Shown here in pieces: positions 1 through 5,582 of a DNA stretch of 8,634 nt (position 1 is the stretch's first letter; every line of letters begins with the position of its first letter). A program made the position numbers and the translations under genes. The notes beneath the pieces were generated by a model that made no database searches, was not told the DNA's origin, and was given only the letters and a program-made list of their open reading frames with translations. This DNA is from Bacteroidales bacterium (lineage in GTDB: Bacteria; Bacteroidota; Bacteroidia; Bacteroidales; WCHB1-69): NCBI GenBank assembly GCA_031257735.1, contig JAIROC010000194.1, positions 1-8,634 of the forward strand, written 5' to 3'.

Positions 1-47
1 TTTCTTAGATTGATATTGTCGCGAATAAAACGGGGTATTGACTGAAA

Positions 48-249
48 GTCCCGCAGGGACAACACTTTATTAACCGTAGACTTCAGTCTACGGACGTCGA
101 AACCATATCGGCAACCCAGTCCCGCAGGGACAGCACTTTAATTATCTGGTTTGAAGACAAGTGTCGTCCTTGCAGGACTTTTGTATAGTATGCGATACCT
201 AATCCGTAAGCTAAAGCATACGGTTAATAAAATGCTGTTCCTGCGGGAC
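48..249. repeat. 202-bp imperfect palindrome built from four short hairpin units
   Basis: Four units share a gtcccgcagggac core: 48-93 (+), 119-139 (+), 159-178 (-) and 204-249 (-). Outer units 48-93 and 204-249 match as inverted repeats at 38 of 46 positions by hand alignment. Inner units 119-138 and 159-178 match at 16 of 20. Both pairs share the same centre (about 148.5), so this is one large palindrome with two diverged 25-bp spacers (94-118 and 179-203). Each outer unit has a second hairpin: 74-81/86-93 is a perfect 8-bp stem with loop ttca, and 204-211/216-223 has one mismatch. The 166-178 copy changes C to T and G to A at paired positions, keeping the stem. The layout resembles REPIN elements (two inverted REPs), but family membership is not shown. 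It could act in RNA structure or termination, or be a decayed non-autonomous element. Confidence 0.8.
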
Positions 250-359
250 ATATAGACAATATTAGCGCTGATTAAAACAATTATTAAAATCGCGACAATC
301 CAATCTGTGCCAAATCAGGAGTTCTTGATTTATGAAATATATTTTTGCAAAAGGTGTGA

Positions 360-386
360 TTGGTATTAGTATTTTTTATACTTTTG
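360..386 (+). promoter_or_regulatory. Putative Bacteroidota-type promoter of the Fic gene
   Basis: TACTTTTG at 379-386 fits the Bacteroidota -7 box TAnnTTTG. A TTG at 360-362 lies 16 bp upstream, slightly shorter than the usual -33 to -7 spacing. Transcription would start near 393, leaving a leader of about 40 nt before the ATG at 434. A second match, TATTTTTG at 340-347, has a TTG at only 12-bp spacing (325-327) and is an alternative. The match is by motif only. Confidence 0.45.
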
Positions 387-421
387 TCCTGTGAAATTTC
401 AATGAGAGTTATAAATTATTT

Positions 422-425
422 GGAG
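422..425 (+). promoter_or_regulatory. Ribosome binding site of the Fic gene
   Basis: GGAG lies 8 nt before the ATG at 434 (ttggagataatcaaATG). It is the only clear purine-rich Shine-Dalgarno among the four genes, and it supports this start codon. Confidence 0.55.
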
Positions 426-433
426 ATAATCAA

Positions 434-1459
434 ATGGAAAAATACGAGCCCATATTCAAAATAACGCCCGAAATTCTGACTGCAACATATGAAATAGCAG
501 CTGATTTGGAGCGTATTGACATTATTCAAGAGAAAACTTTAACACTGCAGTTGCGCAAGGAAAACCGTATAAAAACCATTCATTCTTCGCTGTGGATAGA
601 AGCAAATTCACTTACATTGGAGCAGGTTACGGACATTGTAGAAGGTAAACGGGTTATAGGTCCAGCAAAAGATATTTTGGAAGTAAAAAATGCTATTGTC
701 GCCTACGACGAATTACTTGATTGTAATCCATACAATGAAAAGGATTTACTCCGTCAGCATGGTTTGTTAATGAAAGGTTTGTCTGATAATGCCGGAAAAT
801 ATCGCAATGAAGGAGTTGGCGTTTTTGATGGCAACATTCCCATTCATATAGCGCCGCCACATACACGAGTTCCTGTACTGATGGGACAGTTACTCAATTG
901 GGTAAAAATCGCTAAACTGCCACAAGTGGTAAAAAGTTGTATTTTTCATTATGAGTTTGAATTTATTCATCCATTTATGGATGGTAATGGCAGAATGGGG
1001 CGAATGTGGCAAACGCTTCTCCTGTATCAGGAAAACCCTGTTTTTGCGTGGCTGCCAATAGAAACTATCGTGGCATACAATCAGCAGGAATACTATCGGG
1101 CTATTCGCCGTTCTACTCACCATAACGATAGCGGGATTTTTGCCGCCTTTATGCTTTCGGCTATTAAGCAAACAATAGCAGAGTTTAAAGAAAAATATAA
1201 TCAAGGTGAAATCGAAATCAATCTAAATGCAGGTGTAAATGCAGGTGCAAATGCAGGTGTAAAGTTGACAGAAATACAGAAAAAGATATTATCCTTAATT
1301 GAAAAGAATAATACCGTTTCGCAAGCAGAAATTGCAAAAAGATTAAACGTTGATGTATCAACAATCTATAGAAATATTGGAAAAATGAAATTATCAAAAG
1401 TATTGTCGAGAGTCGGATCAGACAAATCAGGACAATGGATTATTTTAATTGAAAATTGA
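434..1459 (+). CDS. Fic-family protein with C-terminal winged-helix domain (putative AMPylator)
   Basis: This 341-residue protein probably transfers AMP from ATP to a hydroxyl side chain of a target protein. The Fic active-site motif is intact: H179-P-F-M-D-G-N-G-R-M-G-R190, with catalytic H179 and phosphate-binding G184-N185-G186-R187. An N-terminal helix at about 50-60 carries S52-x-x-x-E56-A-N, resembling the class II inhibitory motif (S/T)xxxE(G/N), but with A57 where G or N is usual. If it works alike, E56 blocks productive ATP binding until released. Residues 265-276 are a repeated Asn-Ala-Gly linker, followed by a winged helix-turn-helix at about 278-341 (TVSQAEIAKRLNVDVSTIYRNI), suggesting DNA binding or autoregulation. 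It converges on the glycosyltransferase. No antitoxin gene is adjacent, which fits built-in inhibition. The target is unknown. Family assignment is strong; AMP as the donated group is inferred from the family. Confidence 0.93.
   Translation: MEKYEPIFKITPEILTATYEIAADLERIDIIQEKTLTLQLRKENRIKTIHSSLWIEANSLTLEQVTDIVEGKRVIGPAKDILEVKNAIVAYDELLDCNPYNEKDLLRQHGLLMKGLSDNAGKYRNEGVGVFDGNIPIHIAPPHTRVPVLMGQLLNWVKIAKLPQVVKSCIFHYEFEFIHPFMDGNGRMGRMWQTLLLYQENPVFAWLPIETIVAYNQQEYYRAIRRSTHHNDSGIFAAFMLSAIKQTIAEFKEKYNQGEIEINLNAGVNAGANAGVKLTEIQKKILSLIEKNNTVSQAEIAKRLNVDVSTIYRNIGKMKLSKVLSRVGSDKSGQWIILIEN
1225..1260 (+). repeat. Three 12-bp tandem repeats inside the Fic gene
   Basis: Three consecutive copies of aaatgcaggtg(t/c) differ at one base. 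They encode the linker residues N-A-G-(V/A) three times (265-276) between the Fic core and the winged helix. The 12-bp unit is divisible by three, so copy-number changes would lengthen or shorten the linker without a frameshift. Confidence 0.9.
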
Positions 1460-1476
1460 AAATTGAAAATTGAAAA
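1449..1476 (+). repeat. Four 7-bp tandem repeats (ttgaaaa) spanning the Fic stop codon
   Basis: Four exact ttgaaaa units run from 1449 to 1476. The last residues of the Fic protein (I-E-N) and its TGA stop at 1457-1459 lie in the array, with the stop inside the second unit. The array leads into a terminal-repeat copy at 1489. Similar short-period AT-rich arrays precede the repeat cassettes near 5400 and 8240. Confidence 0.9.
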
Positions 1477-1488
1477 TGAAATATAATA

Positions 1489-1525
1489 TAATTAGAGTCT
1501 GTTTAGCTTCGCTGCTCTTACGGGT
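1489..1525 (+). repeat. Left-half fragment of the MITE-like element: terminal repeat plus 21-bp cassette
   Basis: Positions 1489-1504 (taattagagtctgttt) match the terminal repeat at 8209-8227, with a short deletion. They are followed directly by cassette copy A at 1505-1525 (agcttcgctgctct...tacgggt). After it, gagctaacgcatag at 1532-1545 recalls gctgacgcatgaaac at 8305 in the complete element. The fragment ends where the glycosyltransferase stop codon begins. It is probably the truncated left half of an element. Confidence 0.6.
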
Positions 1526-1536
1526 GAAAATGAGCT

Positions 1537-1554
1537 AACGCATAGAAATGCGTT
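1537..1554. terminator. Small hairpin between the two convergent genes, possible terminator
   Basis: Arms aacgcat (1537-1543) and atgcgtt (1548-1554) pair perfectly around a 4-nt loop. The hairpin overlaps the glycosyltransferase stop codon (1553-1555). The plus strand after it is T-rich but has no clean U-tract, and the minus strand has none. A role in ending either transcript is therefore weakly supported. Confidence 0.3.
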
Positions 1555-2692
1555 ATTGCTTCTCTTCTTTGTTTTGAGAAATATCTTCTATAATTTGCCA
1601 TAAATCATGCGCTGACTTTGACCATTGAAAAAGCGGTATTCGTTTTTTTCCTTTCAGGATTAAATCTTGACATAATTTTTTATCGGTGAAGATACGTTCC
1701 ATAGCGCTTACTATTTCGTCAACAGAAAAGGGATCAACCAACAAAGCCGCATCACCCGCTACTTCAGGCATGGCGGTTACACGGGATGTAATCACAGGAA
1801 GCCCGCAGGAAAACGCTTCCACTATCGGTACACCAAAACCTTCAAAAAGAGAAGGATAAAGTAAAGCAACAGAAGATGAAATAATTTTATTTAATTGAAC
1901 GGTAGGAATGTATCCTGTGAAAATTACATCTTTTGAGAACTGCATCTTTTGTAAAAACGATCGCATTTCCCTGTCCCAATATTTATTCATCCCCGCGAAT
2001 ACGAGTTTCGCCTCGTGATTTTTAGCACGAAAAACATCAAACGCTTCCAATATATTGATAATATTTTTACGCCTGTTGGCAGTTCCTACAAATATAAAAT
2101 AAGGAATAGCGCCTGTTAGTTGCTGTTGCACTGTCTTCTTTTCTTCTTCCGAAATCTCAAAAAAATCATTGGCAATACCATTGTATACTACTTTAATTTT
2201 AGCAGTATCAATGTGATAGTTTTTCACGATATCCTCTTTCGAAAACTCCGATACAGTAACTAGAAAGTCAGCTTTACGGGCAAAACGTGGAAAGAAAAAA
2301 CGATAATATTTCCGATACCAAAAATTACTGAACTCAGGATGATGTACAAAATTCAAATCGTGAATTACATTTATTGTCTTTACTTGGGAACTAAGACATA
2401 ACCAACCGTCAGGGGAAAGAAAAATATCAATTTTCTCCCGCTTTAACGCCTTTTTGATACCTGCTTCAAAAAAGAGTATCCACAAAAAAGGATGTCTTGC
2501 CTGAGGATGAACAATAACAGGTTTTACATTGTCCGCAAACACAAATTCAGGATCATACTTTCTGTCGAAAAAGAATATAAATTGATGTTCAGGATGCTCC
2601 TTTACCATACGACGAACTGTCTCGTATGAAAACCATGCTATTCCATCCATTTTACCCTTTACAAACAAGCGCGTATTAATTCCTATTCGCAT
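1553..2692 (-). CDS. Glycosyltransferase, GT-B fold, family 4-like
   Basis: This 379-residue protein probably transfers a sugar from a nucleotide-sugar donor onto a growing glycan at the cytoplasmic membrane face. The N-terminal half (about 1-180) starts with MRIGINTRLF and contains an HDLNF motif (111-115), as in GT-B acceptor domains. The C-terminal half has VGTANRRKN (202-210) and the retaining-enzyme E-x7-E signature at E284 and E292 within FEGFGVPIVEAFSCG, followed by PVITS. No signal peptide or membrane segment is apparent, and the length is usual for the family. The start lies inside the 3' end of clpC with a 17-bp overlap, so translation is probably coupled. This start is favoured because the family N-terminus begins there. 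Sugar and acceptor cannot be read from the sequence. No other glycan genes lie in the window, so it is an isolated glycosyltransferase. Confidence 0.9.
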   Translation of the reverse strand: MRIGINTRLFVKGKMDGIAWFSYETVRRMVKEHPEHQFIFFFDRKYDPEFVFADNVKPVIVHPQARHPFLWILFFEAGIKKALKREKIDIFLSPDGWLCLSSQVKTINVIHDLNFVHHPEFSNFWYRKYYRFFFPRFARKADFLVTVSEFSKEDIVKNYHIDTAKIKVVYNGIANDFFEISEEEKKTVQQQLTGAIPYFIFVGTANRRKNIINILEAFDVFRAKNHEAKLVFAGMNKYWDREMRSFLQKMQFSKDVIFTGYIPTVQLNKIISSSVALLYPSLFEGFGVPIVEAFSCGLPVITSRVTAMPEVAGDAALLVDPFSVDEIVSAMERIFTDKKLCQDLILKGKKRIPLFQWSKSAHDLWQIIEDISQNKEEKQ

Positions 2693-5243
2693 CTAATTCA
2701 CTGTTATTAATGTTTATGTTAATATTATCTGTTTCCTGGTCGTAGCTAAGCGTAATTTTATTTCCTCTCTGAATATTTCCATTGATGATTTCTTCCGCCA
2801 ATAAATCTTCGATATATTTCTGAATAGCTCTTTTCAATGGACGAGCGCCATATTGTGTACTCCAGCCTTTTTCGGCAATAAAATCTTTGGTGGAAGCGCT
2901 CAATTCAAAATCAATGTTCAATTCCGCCATTCTGTTATAGACATGTTTTATTTCAATATCAATTATTTTAAAGATGTCTTCTTTGTTTAAGGAATTGAAG
3001 ATAATAACATCATCAATACGATTAATAAATTCTGGAGCGAACTGTTTATTGAGAGCATCTTCTATAATTTTCTGTGCATTTTTGTCGAGAGCTTCTCTTC
3101 GAGCAGAAGTAGAGAAACCAATTCCCTGTCCAAAATCTTTTAGTTGTCGACTTCCAATATTGGAGGTCATAATGATAATTGTATTTTTAAAATCTACTTT
3201 TCGCCCAAGTCCATCTGTCAAGTGTCCGTCATCGAATACCTGCAGTAAAATATTGAAAATATCGGGATGCGCTTTTTCTATTTCGTCTAACAAAACAATG
3301 GAATAAGGTTTTCGTCTTACTTTTTCTGTAAGTTGTCCGCCTTCTTCATATCCTACATATCCCGGAGGCGCTCCGACTAAACGTGATATAGTAAATTTTT
3401 CCATATATTCGCTCATGTCAATACGTATCATGGCATCTTCACTGTCAAATAAATATTTAGCCAATACTTTACAGAGAAATGTTTTTCCTACGCCTGTAGG
3501 TCCCAAAAACATAAATGTTCCGATAGGTTTGTTAGGGTCTTGTAATCCTACTTTATTTCTGCGAATGGCACGAGTTATTTTATGAACAACTTCTTTTTGA
3601 CCGATAACAATATTGTTTAGATATTCTTCCATATTGGTTAATCGGTCGCTATCGTTTTTGTTAATTCTTTTTACAGGCACTCCCGACATCATTGCAACTA
3701 CATCGGCAACAATTTCTTCGGAAACTTCTGCCCGTTGCAATTGCATTTCTTCTTTCCAAATTTTCTTTATTTGTTCCAATGTTTCTTCTATATGTTTGGC
3801 TTCGTCTCTATATTGAGCAGCTTCTTCATATTGTTGTTGATTGATAGCCGTACGTTTTTTATTAGCAAGTTCATCCAATTGTTTTTCAAGGTCAAGAATA
3901 TTATCAGGGGTACCTACATTATGAATATGTACACGGGCGCCGGCTTCATCCATGGCGTCTATGGCTTTATCAGGGAGAAATCTGTCGGTAATATATCGTT
4001 GCGTCAGATAAACACAGGTTCGGATAGCATCATCGGTATACGTTACCAAATGATGATCTTCATATTTTTCCTTAATATTTTGAAGGATTTGAATTGTTTC
4101 TTCCGGGGTGGTAGGATCAACCATCACTTTTTGAAAACGACGTTCTAAACCGCCATCTGATTCGATATTTTTCCGATATTCATCTAAGGTTGTAGCGCCT
4201 ATACATTGCAATTCACCTCTTGCCAGCGCAGGTTTAAACATATTGGAGGCATCCAAAGACCCAGAAGCATTTCCAGCGCCAACAATGGTATGAATTTCAT
4301 CAATAAATAAGATGACATCGGGGGAAGTCTCCAATTCGGCAAGTAATGCTTTCATTCGTTCTTCAAACTGTCCTCTGTATTTTGTTCCTGCCACCATCGA
4401 TGCAATGTCCAATGCGACAACTCTTTTGTCCATCAATACGCGTGGAACATTTCTATCCTTAATACGAATTGCCAAACCTTCTGCAATAGCAGATTTCCCA
4501 ACACCGGGTTCTCCTATAAGGATGGGATTATTTTTTTTTCGTCTACTTAAAATCTGTGCAATGCGTTCCAATTCTTTTTCTCTGCCGACAACAGGATCTA
4601 ATTTTCCTTCTTCGGCGGATTTGTTTAAATCTCGACCAAAAGCATCTAAGACAGGTGTTGTACTCTTCTTTAAAAATCCGCCTCCTTTGTTTGTCCGAAA
4701 TTGTGTGCCTTCTGGATTATAACTATCTTCTTCTTCGGAGGCTTCTTCGTTATTGAAATCCGAATCCGTATTCATCTGTGTTTGACCATTACTGATTTTA
4801 TTTCTTTCAACCAGATAAGATTTTAATTTGTCAAAGGTTAATCCATATTCCTCTAGAATACCATGGAGGGAGGTGTCTTTTTTCCATAGTATCGCCATAA
4901 GAATATGTTCAACTTCAATCGACAGACTGCCATACTTTTGAGCAAAGAGTCCTGCCAAATCAAACATTCGTTCTGTTTGTTTGATAAGGGGCAATGATTC
5001 AGCGGAAAGTACTGTTTCTGTTTCTTCTTCTCGCATTGTAATTTGATTAATTATCCGTTGTCGGATAGAATCAAGTCTAATATCAAATTGGGTAAATAAG
5101 TCTTTTACCAAATTAAGATCGGCGTTTATTATTGCCAAAAAAACATGCTCTATTTCTATTTTTTTTGAGCGAAGTTGCTGTGCTTCTACCGAACTTATAA
5201 CTATAATGCTATTCATCTCGCTGGAAAAAATCCATTTATTCAT
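2676..5243 (-). CDS. clpC: ATP-dependent Clp protease ATP-binding subunit, ClpC type
   Basis: This is an 855-residue AAA+ unfoldase that feeds proteins to ClpP or acts as a chaperone. Two Clp N-repeats lie at about 10-60 and 85-145 (EHVFLAII, EHILMAIL). An acidic linker covers about 157-180. The first AAA+ module has Walker A GEPGVGKS (244-251), pore loop GTKYRG (286-291), Walker B VILFIDE (310-316) and arginine fingers near R368-R369. A UVR-type coiled segment (about 449-490) marks ClpC rather than ClpB, whose long middle domain is absent. The second module has Walker A GPTGVGKT (581-588), pore loop GYVG (628-631), Walker B IVLLDE (649-654), R742 and sensor-2 GARPLKR (799-805). I708-G709-F710 matches the ClpP-docking tripeptide, so it should partner ClpP. 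The N-domain looks less canonical than the core. Its promoter is probably near 5306. The glycosyltransferase gene overlaps its end. Confidence 0.96.
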   Translation of the reverse strand: MNKWIFSSEMNSIIVISSVEAQQLRSKKIEIEHVFLAIINADLNLVKDLFTQFDIRLDSIRQRIINQITMREEETETVLSAESLPLIKQTERMFDLAGLFAQKYGSLSIEVEHILMAILWKKDTSLHGILEEYGLTFDKLKSYLVERNKISNGQTQMNTDSDFNNEEASEEEDSYNPEGTQFRTNKGGGFLKKSTTPVLDAFGRDLNKSAEEGKLDPVVGREKELERIAQILSRRKKNNPILIGEPGVGKSAIAEGLAIRIKDRNVPRVLMDKRVVALDIASMVAGTKYRGQFEERMKALLAELETSPDVILFIDEIHTIVGAGNASGSLDASNMFKPALARGELQCIGATTLDEYRKNIESDGGLERRFQKVMVDPTTPEETIQILQNIKEKYEDHHLVTYTDDAIRTCVYLTQRYITDRFLPDKAIDAMDEAGARVHIHNVGTPDNILDLEKQLDELANKKRTAINQQQYEEAAQYRDEAKHIEETLEQIKKIWKEEMQLQRAEVSEEIVADVVAMMSGVPVKRINKNDSDRLTNMEEYLNNIVIGQKEVVHKITRAIRRNKVGLQDPNKPIGTFMFLGPTGVGKTFLCKVLAKYLFDSEDAMIRIDMSEYMEKFTISRLVGAPPGYVGYEEGGQLTEKVRRKPYSIVLLDEIEKAHPDIFNILLQVFDDGHLTDGLGRKVDFKNTIIIMTSNIGSRQLKDFGQGIGFSTSARREALDKNAQKIIEDALNKQFAPEFINRIDDVIIFNSLNKEDIFKIIDIEIKHVYNRMAELNIDFELSASTKDFIAEKGWSTQYGARPLKRAIQKYIEDLLAEEIINGNIQRGNKITLSYDQETDNINININNSELDANRN

Positions 5244-5305
5244 ACTGATTCTGTTTACTTTAAATTTATAATGCTATTGGATATATATTCTTTTAATTCA
5301 ATTTC

Positions 5306-5328
5306 CAAAAGTAGCGCTTTTCGTCCAA
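5306..5328 (-). promoter_or_regulatory. Putative clpC promoter
   Basis: Read on the minus strand, TACTTTTG (5313-5306) fits the -7 box TAnnTTTG. A TTG (5328-5326) lies 12 bp upstream, closer than the usual spacing. Transcription would start near 5299, about 55 nt before the clpC ATG. No strong Shine-Dalgarno precedes that ATG. Confidence 0.45.
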
Positions 5329-5340
5329 CGTAGCGTTTTT
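5311..5340. repeat. Paired 11-bp direct repeats over the clpC promoter
   Basis: gtagcgctttt (5311-5321) and gtagcgttttt (5330-5340) match at 10 of 11 positions, with starts 19 bp apart, close to two helical turns. The first overlaps the putative -7 box and the second lies upstream of the TTG. They could be a regulator binding site for a stress-responsive clpC promoter. That role is inferred from position only. Confidence 0.4.
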
Positions 5341-5354
5341 ACTTTCATTATTTT

Positions 5355-5412
5355 TTGAACAAATAAATGTTGAACAAATATTCATCAATTGAAAACTTCA
5401 TCAATTGAAAAT
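5355..5412 (+). repeat. AT-rich direct repeats upstream of valS
   Basis: ttgaacaaata occurs at 5355-5365 and 5370-5380. A 16-bp unit, ttcatcaattgaaaa(c/t), follows in tandem at 5381-5396 and 5397-5412 (15 of 16 identical). The second copy runs straight into the repeat cassette at 5414. Confidence 0.8.
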
Positions 5413-5522
5413 TAGCTCCGCTGCTCTTACGGGTGCTTCGCTGCGCTACCAATGACGTGCTGTTGGATAAGGATTGCTTCATTATCCAAGAATACGCCGA
5501 CTTTATAGACAAACTCTAATTA
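5411..5522 (+). repeat. Right-half fragment of the MITE-like element
   Basis: The order matches 8390-8501 of the complete element. Cassette copy B (5414-5434) follows 'att', then comes aatgacgtgctg (5451-5462), then about 40 nt, then the inverted terminal repeat tatagacaaactctaatta (5504-5522). Within it, ttggataa (5463-5470) and ttatccaa (5482-5489) form an 8-bp hairpin. No left terminal repeat is visible just upstream, so this copy is truncated or split. Its right end abuts the valS promoter. Confidence 0.65.
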
Positions 5523-5539
5523 AATTGGCAAAAAAGTTG

Positions 5540-5547
5540 TATTTTTG
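5540..5547 (+). promoter_or_regulatory. Putative valS promoter -7 box
   Basis: TATTTTTG fits TAnnTTTG and sits in the sequence ttgtatttttgcac, a common Bacteroidota promoter context. Initiation near 5554 would give a leader of about 30 nt. The nearest TTG (5525-5527) is 12 bp upstream rather than about 19. The canonical -33 position falls inside the terminal repeat ending at 5522. Confidence 0.6.
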
Positions 5548-5582
5548 CACCCTTATTTTTTTAGAAAAATTTTAATTACTTT

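Noticed and set aside
48..249. CRISPR array
   Set aside because: The repeats alternate in orientation, vary in length and sequence, and are not separated by uniform unique spacers.
332..394. 20-codon open reading frame (MKYIFAKGV...) with an AGGAG 10 nt upstream
   Set aside because: It is hydrophobic and very short, ends before the Fic gene, and overlaps both candidate promoter boxes. Coding cannot be told from chance; a leader peptide remains possible.
890..1204. Minus-strand open reading frame inside the Fic gene
   Set aside because: It lies antisense to an intact Fic gene, including its active site, and its product has no recognisable domain.
3735..4148. Plus-strand open reading frame inside clpC
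   Set aside because: It is the antisense shadow of the conserved ClpC middle region; composition and lack of domains point to chance.
5525..5541. Sigma-54-like site ttggcaaaaaagttgta upstream of valS
   Set aside because: The -24 half looks good, but the -12 GC is GT, and a TAnnTTTG box overlaps the downstream part. A housekeeping synthetase is better explained by the primary sigma factor.
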